From positions 1,054,001 through 1,118,000 of the forward strand of contig NC_089465.1 in the NCBI RefSeq assembly GCF_029203305.1: a DNA stretch of 64,000 nt, in the 5' to 3' direction. Shown here in pieces: positions 18,790-28,076 of the stretch. Under the pieces are notes generated by a model, which did not search any database, had not been told where the DNA came from, and was given only the letters and a program-made list of their open reading frames with translations. The stretch comes from Yamadazyma tenuis (Eukaryota; Ascomycota; Pichiomycetes; Serinales; Debaryomycetaceae). The translations under genes and the position numbers were made by a program. Each line of letters opens with the position of its first letter. The first letter of the stretch is position 1.

Positions 18790-20343
18790 CTATTTCTTTC
18801 CTAACTCAGTCACGTGGATCTGGTCCACTCCATCACTCTCAATATCACCAATACTTCCCAACCTGTCTTCTTCAAATAACCGGGAAAGCTCCTCCAAAGT
18901 AAGCCCCAAAGTCTCGGGAAACAAAAAGTACACCAAGGTCAACCACACCAAATTGAGACACATGTAGAAAATATAGTATTTCCATGTGATCTTAGCAAGT
19001 GCAATAGGGTTGACATACATGTTGATGATCAAAGCCACCTGTCCCACCAAGTTCTTCCATGCGAGCCCCTTGGCTCTAATACTAAATGGTAACAACTCGG
19101 TGGTGTATGAGTACAACAACGGGTTACAGGCGATGTTGTAGGAGAAATCATAGAGAAATAACATCACAATCACTCCATATGCCACATTAACACTGTTGGT
19201 TTTAGCATACTCGGCCGTCAAAGCGGTGAAAGGAATGTTAACCACGATCATTCCAATGATCGAGAGCATCCACATAGGTCTTCTTCCAACCCTAGCAGAA
19301 ACATAGGCTCCAAGTACTGAAGACACAAGGTTCATGACATTCAAACCGGTGTTAATCCCCGTTTGTTTTGAGGGATTGTTGATTCCTACCAACTCCAAAA
19401 TGGAGGTGAAGTAAAAGGTGATGATGGACTGGCCCGACCACAAAGCCATCAATGTCATGATGGTAATCACCATAAATCTCTTTCTGTGGGGCTTGTGCAG
19501 TAAAATTTGCTTGTAGGACTGAGTGTCTTTTGAGTTCAAAATAGCCACCTCGATATCATCGACTTCCTTAAGCACCAAGGGATCATTCAAGTCTCCATTG
19601 GAATGATACTTGGCCAAGGTTGCAAGAGCCTGCTCTTTCTTCCCCCGGACAATGAGGTAAGATGGCGATTCGGGCATAAAAATTGTGAAGGGAATACAAA
19701 CCAATGGGAACACTCCTTGGATAAAACTGGGGATTCTCCACCCCATGGAGTTGGTGACCGACATGTGAGTAGTTCCGAACGCAGTGGCAGCACACACGAT
19801 ACTTCCCACGTACCAGAAGGGATTGAAAAGTGATACCAAAGTTCCTTTCATTCTTGGGTGTGCTAACTCAAAAAGCATTGCTGGTCCTGAGTTGGTTATG
19901 GAGGCAATTCCTACCCCCATAATGAACCGGGCACACAAGTATTGGGCGTATGTGTACGAAGAAGCTTGAATGGCAGCACCAATAACGGTGAGAACCTGTC
20001 CCAAGAGTAAGCCCAATTTTCTACCAAACCTGTCAGCAAACATACCACATGGAATCGAACCAGCCAAACATCCCATGAAATAAATAGAGGTGATAATTCC
20101 GAGCTGGGAAGAATCAGGGTTTCCAAGCATAGTTTTCCAGCTTGCAAATGCTTGCAAATTGGAAGTGTTGGAAGCGTCAAACCCAGTACATATCTGAGAG
20201 AAGAACACCACGAAGATCCAAACCTGAAGTTTTCTGAGACCTGGATCTTTATACCATATTGGAGCGGTGTTGTTTGGAAGGGTGAGAATCTCGTCGATGT
20301 GACCGGAGGTGGACTTTCTGGCTTCTTTGTTAATTTTGAACAT
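18790..20343 (-). CDS. MFS sugar-porter family transporter, lactose-permease-like
   Basis: A 517-residue twelve-span major facilitator. Sugar-porter signatures are present: DRFGRKLG between spans 2 and 3, PESPSYLIVRGK before the central loop, GRRPMW between spans 8 and 9, and PETLGLTLEEL after span 12. The overall sequence, including FxxQxxxGFDAS in the first span and QSIITFYFTSILELVGI, resembles the fungal LAC12/lactose-permease-like branch rather than hexose transporters. Members carry disaccharides, glycosides or other polyols, so the substrate cannot be told. It lies 194 bases downstream of a PhyH dioxygenase on the same strand, and the two may form a small catabolic unit. The start ATG is at 20341-20343. 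Confidence 0.8.
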   Translation of the reverse strand: MFKINKEARKSTSGHIDEILTLPNNTAPIWYKDPGLRKLQVWIFVVFFSQICTGFDASNTSNLQAFASWKTMLGNPDSSQLGIITSIYFMGCLAGSIPCGMFADRFGRKLGLLLGQVLTVIGAAIQASSYTYAQYLCARFIMGVGIASITNSGPAMLFELAHPRMKGTLVSLFNPFWYVGSIVCAATAFGTTHMSVTNSMGWRIPSFIQGVFPLVCIPFTIFMPESPSYLIVRGKKEQALATLAKYHSNGDLNDPLVLKEVDDIEVAILNSKDTQSYKQILLHKPHRKRFMVITIMTLMALWSGQSIITFYFTSILELVGINNPSKQTGINTGLNVMNLVSSVLGAYVSARVGRRPMWMLSIIGMIVVNIPFTALTAEYAKTNSVNVAYGVIVMLFLYDFSYNIACNPLLYSYTTELLPFSIRAKGLAWKNLVGQVALIINMYVNPIALAKITWKYYIFYMCLNLVWLTLVYFLFPETLGLTLEELSRLFEEDRLGSIGDIESDGVDQIHVTELGKK

Positions 20344-20537
20344 CTTTAATTAGAAGTTCATTATATGTGCCAATTATGCATCCTTTATATATCAAATGGC
20401 AGATCTTATCGCAGCTTCCTCCCAAAACGGAAGTCGCACAATAAAGTAGCCGGGTGCAAACTGCGGATTTTCAAGCCAGGAAATTTAACAAGATAACAAT
20501 CAAATTGACAACTGCATATACTAAACAAGATAACACA

Positions 20538-21596
20538 CTAATACGGAACAACTCCGGCGAGTTTAAGTAACTTCTCGGTGAGTATGGGCTTAACTCTGGG
20601 TTCGTCACGATCTCTAGGATCTCTGGTACCGTCTTCAAGAAGAGTGTGCGGAGGTCTTCTTATGATGTTGTCATGAGGCCAATGGGTGGTAGCAGACCAC
20701 GTTTCAAAACACTTCTTTTTTTCATCCAAAGTCTCATCCGTAGCAAAAAAGTATGGGCTGTAGGAAGCATAAACCACGGTTCTAATCTCTGAGCTGGTTT
20801 GTTTTGGTTCCATACCCCAGTGAATAGTACGAGAATCCCATAAAATAAGATCTCCTGGTTCACAACAGGTCTTGATCTCTTCACATCCACGGTCGATGAA
20901 CCATTGAAGCTGTTCATCAGTGAATATGTAACGGTCAACTGGGTCCCAAGTAGACTTGTCGATTTGAGTATCAAAGAACTCTCTGAATAATTTGTGAGAT
21001 CCTCTGTAGACGACAAGACCACCATCCTCAGGACCGTGATTACTTAAAGCAAGCACTCCTTGGACACACTGGAGCCCATCCTTTAAAGGAGACTGGTCAA
21101 CGTGTTGCCATTTACCTCTTGTGGGCTTGTCCTTCCGACCAGGAAAACTTATGTTTAAACTATCAAACGAAACCAAAAGCTTGTCAGTACCATAGATCTT
21201 TGCAAAGGGGTTTATTACACCATCTTCTTGTCTAATATCCCACATGAATTTTTCATGGGGGACACGGTATCCAGTGAAGGTGTTGATCTTACTTTGAACT
21301 GGAATGTTTTTGTTGATCCAAGTTTCGGGATTCTTGATGTCCAATTCCGTACCAAAAGAAGTGATCCAGTCGAAGGCTTCATTTTGGTACACCTTGGCTT
21401 TCTCTTTGGTTAACGCTCCTTTGACAACTGCAAATCCGTCATTGATTAAGTCATCTCTCCAATCACCATAAGTTTGGGAAGTAAACAGTGCTTCCATATT
21501 GGAAAAGACTTCTTTAGGAACCTTTGCTGTTTGTAGAAGGGTTTCGCCCGGGAGTTTAGGAACAATCATTTGTTGTACATCGACAGATGGAGCCAT
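20538..21596 (-). CDS. phytanoyl-CoA dioxygenase (PhyH)-family Fe(II)/2-oxoglutarate oxygenase
   Basis: A 352-residue protein of the PhyH-like double-stranded beta-helix oxygenases. The iron-binding facial triad can be proposed as His and Asp of WQHVDQSP (about 159-161) and His of SRTIHWG (about 260). Other family landmarks are DGFAVVKGAL near 53 and PGDLILWDSRT before the distal His. The length is normal for the fungal branch. The substrate is unknown; the family hydroxylates fatty acyl-CoAs, small acids and secondary metabolites. It ends in VVPY, not a peroxisomal signal, so a cytosolic enzyme is likely. Its promoter (21597-22112) carries an unusual perfect inverted repeat and duplicated boxes. 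Confidence 0.8.
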   Translation of the reverse strand: MAPSVDVQQMIVPKLPGETLLQTAKVPKEVFSNMEALFTSQTYGDWRDDLINDGFAVVKGALTKEKAKVYQNEAFDWITSFGTELDIKNPETWINKNIPVQSKINTFTGYRVPHEKFMWDIRQEDGVINPFAKIYGTDKLLVSFDSLNISFPGRKDKPTRGKWQHVDQSPLKDGLQCVQGVLALSNHGPEDGGLVVYRGSHKLFREFFDTQIDKSTWDPVDRYIFTDEQLQWFIDRGCEEIKTCCEPGDLILWDSRTIHWGMEPKQTSSEIRTVVYASYSPYFFATDETLDEKKKCFETWSATTHWPHDNIIRRPPHTLLEDGTRDPRDRDEPRVKPILTEKLLKLAGVVPY

Positions 21597-22112
21597 TTTG
21601 GGTTATGGGAATTTTGGGATGAAAGAAGGGATGATGTTAAACATTGACTTTATGTCTAGGGAGTTTCTAGATGATGGAACTGACCGGCGAATTTTTCAGA
21701 TTAGATAATAGGCGGGGGGGACGGGGGGGAGATGTCCTGTAGATAAGCAGATTTGCGATACAGACGGTCTCTTTTAGACAAAGTTAGCGCTTTTGTTTTT
21801 GATCGAAAACGATAAAGTCCCCCCCCGGTGACTTTATCGACTATACGTGGGGGTGATTTAGTGGGTATACGTGGGGGCAGGGTGGGGGATGTTAATTAAC
21901 ACGATCTTGTAGTTTGAAGGATTACTCAGCTACTTCGCATGAGGCATTGCCGCAAACAATCCGCATAATTGGGCATGCAATCATAAATACAAAGAGCCAG
22001 TAGACTGCAAATGAAGTATCATTTGAATGAACTTGTGTGACACAATATGACACTATTTGATATACAACGATTTAATTGCAGATTTGGTGAAGTGTCACCT
22101 CAACGGAGCTAC
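21597..22112. promoter_or_regulatory. promoter region of the PhyH gene with inverted and direct repeats
   Basis: 516 bases upstream of PhyH and downstream of RIM4. It contains G-runs at 21711-21730, a perfect 10-bp inverted repeat around a C-rich 10-base centre (21810-21839), and a 12-bp direct repeat TATACGTGGGGG at 21842-21853 and 21866-21877. Motifs this dense upstream of one catabolic-type gene suggest binding sites for a specific regulator. No gene was seen. Confidence 0.55.
21810..21839. repeat. perfect 10-bp inverted repeat with C-rich loop
   Basis: The left arm CGATAAAGTC (21810-21819) and the right arm GACTTTATCG (21830-21839) are exact reverse complements, separated by CCCCCCCGGT. 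This may be a palindromic protein-binding site or, if transcribed, a hairpin. Confidence 0.8.
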
Positions 22113-23633
22113 CTAATAGGGATAATAGTAGTAGCTGTACAAGGCAGGATCTGTGTTGTTTCTAATTGACTCAGAGGTTCTGCTGGAGGTAGAACTGGAA
22201 CTGGTGTCAGTATCCAAGTCAGGGTTCAAGTTTTGGTTTTTATTGAGGACATGGTTAGGGCCGGTACTGGGAAAGAACCTGGGTGCTTCGTTATTGTAAA
22301 CATAATAGTAGTGGCTGTTTTCTACGCCTCTAGTTACGGAGTCACCTTTGGGTTCCTTGTACATGTTGAAGTTTTTGGGTCCTCCTTGAGTATGAAAAGG
22401 TTTGACCCTCTTCAACATATTAATTGGAGGTGGAGCTAACTGAACCCCGAGTGGATTTTTATTATGGCTGTTGTTGTGCTTGTGGTGAATCTCTTTGTAT
22501 TGCACATGGATATTCTTGTCCTTCAACATCGAGTGATTTTCAATTTCCACTGCTCTTGCAGCTCCAACTTCTTCTTCGTAAGTGATGAACGCAAAACTGC
22601 TGCCATTAAGCTTGGACTGCCTTGAAATGAACTGCACGTTGGTGATACTGCCATGACGACTGAACCGTTCCCTTAAATCAGCTGCAGCCACATCGTTACC
22701 CAAATGACTAACAAAAACCGAATACTTGTCAAATCCCATTAATGGGACTGGTGTCTTACCAGGTCTATCTCTTTTTCCAAAAGCCTTCTCTTCGATGTTT
22801 TGAGCCCATTCGATGTGGTAGTACCGCTCACAAGACAAACTGGCGAATGCTCTGATGGCATCATCTCGGTACACAAATTTGATGAACCAAAACTGTGAAA
22901 ACGTTTCAAATTGTAAAGGTACACCATGCTTATCGGCTGCCAACATCTGTTCTGTTTCACCCAATCCCTTGATAACTTTCCGGACCTCAGACTGACTTCT
23001 TGGAGTCAGAAGATCAATGAAAAGAGTTCGGTTCACTTTAGCAGCTTCACAGCGTAATTTACGTCCGTGCAAAAGGCTGTTATGACCATTTGCGATCGCC
23101 CGGTGGCAATCTTCATCAGTCCGATACTGAACAAACGCATATGGGCGATTGCGTACATCTCTCAACACCTTGATATTTGTCACTTGGCCATACTTCAGAA
23201 AATGGTTGGATACAGCTGCACCCAACACATCGTCTGATTTGGTAGAACACAAGCTGGCGACAAAAACGCAAGCGGAGGGTTTTCCTCTAACGGAAGAAGG
23301 TTCGTTTTCTTTGTTGAAATCGAATGGGGTCTCCAACTTCCCAGTAGTGATACCAGTATCATTGGTATTTCTGGAGGTACGAGTATCATTGCTGGAGCTG
23401 ACACTAGTGGATACAGTGGAAATTTCAGTGATAGTGGATCTGGCGGTATTGGTGTTTTCTTCCCAAATCTGGAGGTGTTCTTTAGTGGTGTTTTTCCCGG
23501 TGGATTTGGATACAGACCGTAAATCTGCACCCAGAACCACCACCGACTCCAAAATTTCCTGGGATATCGCTGAGGGGATATCCAGCCTTTTAATATCATC
23601 CTTTCTCTCTTCGGAGCGTTCTCTAAACTGCAT
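22113..23633 (-). CDS. RIM4: multi-RRM RNA-binding protein, Rim4-like
   Basis: A 506-residue protein with three RRM-like domains. RRM1 is at about 123-200 (ACVFVASLCS ... RPYAFVQYRTDEDC). A divergent RRM follows at about 205-280 and RRM3 at about 305-380 (YSVFVSHLGND ... SSFAFITYEEE). The C-terminal ~110 residues are Asn/Ser/Tyr-rich low complexity and end in a tyrosine run. The phrase GRKLRCEAAKVNRTLF matches the Rim4 family as I remember it. In S. cerevisiae Rim4 is a meiotic translational repressor that forms amyloid-like assemblies through its low-complexity tail. A preceding non-ATG codon extends the frame by one, so the first ATG at 23631-23633 is used. It is divergent from the next gene, with 104 bases between starts. 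Confidence 0.72.
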   Translation of the reverse strand: MQFRERSEERKDDIKRLDIPSAISQEILESVVVLGADLRSVSKSTGKNTTKEHLQIWEENTNTARSTITEISTVSTSVSSSNDTRTSRNTNDTGITTGKLETPFDFNKENEPSSVRGKPSACVFVASLCSTKSDDVLGAAVSNHFLKYGQVTNIKVLRDVRNRPYAFVQYRTDEDCHRAIANGHNSLLHGRKLRCEAAKVNRTLFIDLLTPRSQSEVRKVIKGLGETEQMLAADKHGVPLQFETFSQFWFIKFVYRDDAIRAFASLSCERYYHIEWAQNIEEKAFGKRDRPGKTPVPLMGFDKYSVFVSHLGNDVAAADLRERFSRHGSITNVQFISRQSKLNGSSFAFITYEEEVGAARAVEIENHSMLKDKNIHVQYKEIHHKHNNSHNKNPLGVQLAPPPINMLKRVKPFHTQGGPKNFNMYKEPKGDSVTRGVENSHYYYVYNNEAPRFFPSTGPNHVLNKNQNLNPDLDTDTSSSSTSSRTSESIRNNTDPALYSYYYYPY

Positions 23634-23737
23634 CAATAAAATGAGTCTGGCTTAACAGGTTTGTGGAGGGAGAGGTTTTTGCAATATTTTGCCGCGAAGA
23701 TAGATACGAATTTGACTGCAAAAACTCAAGTAAAACC

Positions 23738-24526
23738 ATGCAACTTTCTAACAAAATGACGAGAATCGTCCAATACACCATCGGAATCATCAGTATGGCA
23801 CTCTCTGCAACTCTCATGAAACAAAACTCTCTGATCACAAGTATCACAGCCAGTTTGAATGATCTAACTGGTCAAGGGCTCAATGTGACTACTCCTTCGG
23901 GGGCCAATATCGTTTCTTTAGTTTCAAGTGGAATGACATTAGCGAATAAAGGAGCTCTTTTCACCAGCTCCAAAATAGAAAGTGGGAGTGTTCTGACCGG
24001 CTTCTACAAGAGAACACGCTACAACTCGAAGTTTTCTGTAGCTGGGCTTCCCATTAGTCAATTTTCGTACTTGGCAGGGATTGCTGGGAGCGAATTCTCC
24101 GAGAACTTGATGTGGTTTAGTTCTCTGGTGGTGGGATTGGTATCTACTGGGAGCTGGGACTGTGGCAGCGTCTATTCGCTTATTCAAAACTATAATTTAT
24201 CTGATTCCCAACAGCTTATTTTGAGTTCTTTCTACGATACTCCTGCGAATCATAATAATGGGCTGGGAGATACCAACAGTACGGTCAGGGCCACTCAGGA
24301 CCTAATGTTGCTTCTGTTGAGCAGAAACTGCCAGACAAACAAGGCCCTGACGGCAGTAAATGTGTTGAATATGTTTGTGTATATGTTTACCAGTGGGATT
24401 ACTGTGAGGTCGATGGTGGTATTTTTGCGGTCCTTTAGAGAGGCAGAGGGAATTGTGGAATTGGAGTATGACGACCCATTTTTGATGCCGAGGATCAAGG
24501 GAGTAGATTTGAAGGAGGCTGTGTAG
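23738..24526 (+). CDS. unrecognised small membrane protein
   Basis: A 262-residue protein I do not recognise. From the first ATG (23738, ACC context) it has a hydrophobic segment at about 8-27 (IVQYTIGIISMALSATLM), another near 125-145 (FSSLVVGLVSTG), and a strong one near 215-240 (VLNMFVYMFTSGITV). Between them are Ser/Asn-rich stretches with potential N-glycosylation sites (NVT, NLS, NST) that would be luminal or extracellular. It ends with a short acidic/basic tail. Codon use looks ordinary. It is divergent from RIM4 and convergent with the wall-protein gene. It could be a fungal-specific endomembrane or plasma-membrane protein; no function is claimed. Confidence 0.6.
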   Translation: MQLSNKMTRIVQYTIGIISMALSATLMKQNSLITSITASLNDLTGQGLNVTTPSGANIVSLVSSGMTLANKGALFTSSKIESGSVLTGFYKRTRYNSKFSVAGLPISQFSYLAGIAGSEFSENLMWFSSLVVGLVSTGSWDCGSVYSLIQNYNLSDSQQLILSSFYDTPANHNNGLGDTNSTVRATQDLMLLLLSRNCQTNKALTAVNVLNMFVYMFTSGITVRSMVVFLRSFREAEGIVELEYDDPFLMPRIKGVDLKEAV

Positions 24527-24603
24527 ATTGAATATACGAGAGGTCAGGTGCTGATAGGATCAGATGTACACGAGGTTTAGAGGACGCACTCGTACCAGCC
24601 AAA

Positions 24604-25642
24604 CTAAAAGGCCACCAACACCAAAAGTGCTATCCAATGCCACTGTGGCAGCAACAGAGGAGCACTATTGAGAAGGGTATACCCACAGGCGGTAGCCGGG
24701 GTGGCAGCAGTGGTACCAGTGGTACCAGCTAAGGTGGTAACGGTAACAGTAGATGTGGCCACCGGAACCGGAATCGTAATGACTTCAATGGCGCTCGTAG
24801 TTGCTTGAGATGTTTCTGGGGGCCGATCAACCACGCAAACGGTTTGGAGGGTGGTGAAATATGAAGTTGCAGCTCTGGGGAGCACATAGAAATAGGTCTC
24901 CAATTGAGTGACAATGACATTGAAGACCCGAGTGGAATAAGCAGGGATGGTAAAGGAGTCAATTTCAGTGGAGTGGGAAGTGGAAGTGGTGGTGCAATTG
25001 AGGAAGTTGAAGGTGATGGGAACAGGTTGGACGGTTTGGATGGTCAAGAGAGAAACGGTTTGAACGATGGCGGTGGAGATGGAGTTGAGGAGGTGGGTGG
25101 CGACCAGGGAGGAAGTGGAAAGGGTTGTGGAGTATTTGGTGGAAGTGGTGGGATACTGGAAACAGATGGTGGTGTCAATGGTAGCAGTTTTACCGGTAGC
25201 AGTTGTACCGGTAGCAATTACACCAGTAATGGCGGTAGTAACGGTAGCGGTTGTACCAGTAGTACCAGTACCAGTGACGGTGCTTGTGCCAGTAGTACTA
25301 GTATTGATAGTAGTACCAGTAGTTTCAAGAGCACCAGTAGTACCAGTAGTTTCAAGAGTACTAGTTTCAGGTATTTCTGTGGAACCAACAGTATCAGTAG
25401 CACCGGCAGTACCACTAGTAGTACCACTAGTAGCACCCACACCCCCAGCCGTGTTCACAAACACCAACGGAAACGAAGTGATTGTACTGGCGGTAGTCAC
25501 CAACACACACCCGTCACAATCATCAAACTCCGCATTGACCTTCGCGTTAGTATCCCAGCACACGTCACACAGACGTAGCACTTACTCTATCGGCAGCCCA
25601 CACGGACGCTGCTAACAAACAAACACAATAAATATATAACAT
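24604..25642 (-). CDS. Thr-rich GPI-type cell wall protein, spliced
   Basis: The product is a 330-residue secreted protein from two exons: 25642-25586 (19 residues) and 25539-24604. Exon 1 encodes a signal peptide (MLYIYCVCLLAASVWA, then ADR). Exon 2 lacks any ATG of its own, which is why the spliced model is needed. The body begins with a Cys-containing FDDCDGCVL. It runs through a degenerate T-G-T-T repeat tract (about 50-130), a Thr/Ser-rich central part, and a short C-terminal hydrophobic tail (WHWIALLVLVAF) after small residues (NSA), as expected for a GPI-anchor signal. It is likely a wall mannoprotein or adhesin-like protein. It is divergent from MIG1. No family was recognised. Confidence 0.72.
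25185..25435. repeat. degenerate trinucleotide/hexanucleotide repeat tract (AGTACC-like)
   Basis: The plus strand is built of variants of AGT, ACC and GGT triplets (for example TACCAGTAGTACCAG). On the coding minus strand these give the Thr/Gly-rich repeat of the wall protein. Such tracts commonly vary in length between strains. Confidence 0.7.
25540..25585 (-). other. 46-bp intron in the GPI-type wall protein gene
   Basis: On the minus strand the 5' splice site GTAAGT begins at 25585. The branch site TACTAAC lies at 25552-25546, and the 3' splice site GCGAAG ends at 25540. Removing it joins AGA to GTC in phase 0 and fuses a textbook signal peptide to an otherwise start-less secreted-protein frame. 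Confidence 0.82.
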
Positions 25643-26547
25643 GTTATAGATCAATGCTGCAAAACGCGGCCTGGTATTTATATATCCTGGTGAGGACACT
25701 GCCATGATAAGGCACGACCCCTCCCCCACCTTTCCCTGCGGGCGCCCCTCGGAAACGGTCGGAACCTCAAGAGGGAGTGCGGCGTGCCCTGACCGAGGAC
25801 CCAAGCCTTCTGTTTGGTTAACCCTACAAACCCTCGGAAAACGCCCGGTCAAAGCCCAGAGGTCTCCCATTGGACTTCTCCCTTCCGTTCCTCCGAACCC
25901 CCCCGTTCACTCCTGTAACCCCTGTTTTTGGCCCGCAAAAATGAAGATCCGAATCATGTGATCGGCACATCACGTGTCAACGTTTCGGTGCGGCGGGCAC
26001 TGTGACCGTGTCAGCGGCATGGTGTGTCCCGTAGCCGGACCTACTCGGTGACATGCCGACGCCACTCGGCCCATACAACTCCCCTCTCGTCAGCAAAATT
26101 CTCCGTCACGTGCCGCTCCCTGTGTTTTGATGAAATTGGTTTGTGGTTTCCCCATACTTGGCTTCTCCACAATTTGAGATTCCACAAAAGACTGTTGCGG
26201 TTACATCGATAAATCGATACAAGGAAGCCTAGTGGGGGTTTCACTACCACCAGAGGCTTGAGAATGATAGCTCTGGTGAAGACGGTGACGGCGGTGAAAT
26301 CTGGAGTGGTGGGAGAGTATTTTGAGCGAGTTACCGGTGAAACATGGGGCAGTCGCCGTGGGCTACCGCCAGTGGCGGAGAGGGCTGCGGCTGCGCACCG
26401 CCCTAAGCCAGCCCCATTCTCCGCGCCCTCGCCATCTCAAAAAAATTTTCCGTTGGCAAGTCCTCAGTCTCCCCACTTTAAGGATTTTGAGAAATCTCAT
26501 TTCAAAAAAAAAACCAATCGTGTAACAAAAGGCCCGTACTCTTCCTA
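25643..26547. promoter_or_regulatory. divergent promoter region of the wall-protein gene and MIG1
   Basis: 905 bases, GC-richer than most intergenic DNA here. Two perfect E-boxes CACGTG are at 25971-25976 and 26107-26112. A palindromic ATCGAT-AA-ATCGAT lies at 26205-26218, and an A-run at 26505-26515 lies just before MIG1. Several open frames cross it but none looks like a protein. It is probably a long regulatory region of MIG1. Confidence 0.5.
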
Positions 26548-27795
26548 ATGTCGCTAAAGCAAGAAGATTCCAGCCCCCACGATGACGGGTTCGACTATGA
26601 GGAGACCACCTCCGGCACCAGCCCCATGGGTCACGACGACACCTCGGGCGTCCTCGCGGCCCACGGCGCTTCCCCCAACAAGAGGGACCCTAACTCCAGA
26701 CCTTATAAATGCCCCATGTGTGACAAGGCTTTCCACCGCTTGGAACACCAAACTCGCCATATCCGCACGCATACGGGCGAAAAGCCCCATAGTTGTAACT
26801 ACCCCGGGTGCTTCAAGAAGTTTCTGAGATCGGATGAACTCACCCGCCATTCACGAATCCACACCAACCCGAACTCCAGGAGGAATAAAAACTTGCTGAA
26901 GAAAAAGGGCACGGGCGGTGGGGCTGGCGGCACATCCCACGACTTTGATACCAAGACCACGCCTCCGGCCAGTCCTCCTAATGGTAGGGCCGACCGGGGG
27001 TCCACCGCCACGTCATCCACCGCCGTGTTATCGGCAACTGAGACGTCTCCTGGTATCACCAGTGTTAAGATCGAGTCGTCCTCCGAAGACTTGCAGAAGA
27101 TGCGGTCGATGTCGGACGAGGACTCGTCCCACGATTCGGCCAGTCCCATGGATAAGACGTATTCGAGTAGTTCCACCACCAACATCGACATATTGGCGTC
27201 TGCTGCCTCCCAGGAGCTCAACTTGTTGAACTCCAAGTCCTTGCCGTCGCTCACCGACTACTTCAAGACGTCCAACGTCTCCAACTCATTTTCCACCAAT
27301 AATCTCCAATATTTGTCGAGTTTGGCGGTCAACCAGTATCATCCCAAACCCAAGCTCAATACCTTGTCGTCACTCAAGCGTATGACGCCGTTGGAGATGC
27401 CACACGCCTCCACCGGCATTCTCAAGGACACGGACTTGGACTATGTGAAGCAACGGCTTAAGAAGTCACGGCCCAACTCCCCCACATTATCCACCAAGAA
27501 CTTCACGCTACCCAACTCACCGGTGTTGGGCTTAAGTCTGGTCACCACCCCCATCTTGTCGGCCAACAACAGTTCGACCAACTTGCACTCATACTTCCAG
27601 AGCCATAATACCCATGGGACACGGCACCACGGGGTGCAGCAGCCGCCACCAGCCCCGGCCCCGGCCCCCGTCGCCCAGACCTCGAGCTACGCTGGCCTGG
27701 CAAACAACGAGGAGGACACCACGCACTTGCCCAGTATCCGGTCGTTGAAGTTGGACTTGCCGAAGAACATGTCGATTAATCAGGCATCCAGGTAG
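26548..27795 (+). CDS. MIG1: C2H2 glucose repressor Mig1
   Basis: A 415-residue transcription factor. Two C2H2 zinc fingers at about 52-106 have the Mig1 recognition sequence: [18 protein letters not shown], the linker HTGEKPH, and [17 protein letters not shown] basic patch [12 protein letters not shown] follows. The rest is Ser/Thr/Pro-rich with potential Snf1 sites, and the C-terminal effector-like [15 protein letters not shown] is as in Mig1 proteins. The protein binds GC boxes with AT-rich flanks and recruits Tup1-Ssn6 when glucose is plentiful. Ser/Thr sites along the middle are consistent with Snf1 control of nuclear export. NRG1, a second Tup1-dependent repressor, lies 15 kb away. The start ATG at 26548 follows an A-rich leader. 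Confidence 0.88.
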   Translation: MSLKQEDSSPHDDGFDYEETTSGTSPMGHDDTSGVLAAHGASPNKRDPNSRPYKCPMCDKAFHRLEHQTRHIRTHTGEKPHSCNYPGCFKKFLRSDELTRHSRIHTNPNSRRNKNLLKKKGTGGGAGGTSHDFDTKTTPPASPPNGRADRGSTATSSTAVLSATETSPGITSVKIESSSEDLQKMRSMSDEDSSHDSASPMDKTYSSSSTTNIDILASAASQELNLLNSKSLPSLTDYFKTSNVSNSFSTNNLQYLSSLAVNQYHPKPKLNTLSSLKRMTPLEMPHASTGILKDTDLDYVKQRLKKSRPNSPTLSTKNFTLPNSPVLGLSLVTTPILSANNSSTNLHSYFQSHNTHGTRHHGVQQPPPAPAPAPVAQTSSYAGLANNEEDTTHLPSIRSLKLDLPKNMSINQASR

Positions 27796-28076
27796 GATCC
27801 AGAGTCCATCAAGGGAGGTACGATCAAGAGTTGTTCAACCAGGGAGGTAGAACCTGCCGTCGACAGCTCATGGCAACGTTGACGGACTCTTCTTGTAATA
27901 TAGAATGTAAAATAAACATTAATCCACTGAAACTTATGCAAGTCCCCATCTGGAACTTAACATATCGCATTAGGTAAAATATCCTCGCTCAAATTTAATA
28001 TAAATATATTAATCGGTTCTAACCTTAATCCTACTCTACGTTGACACTGCTGGCTGAGATGCTTCTCTCCCAGTGT

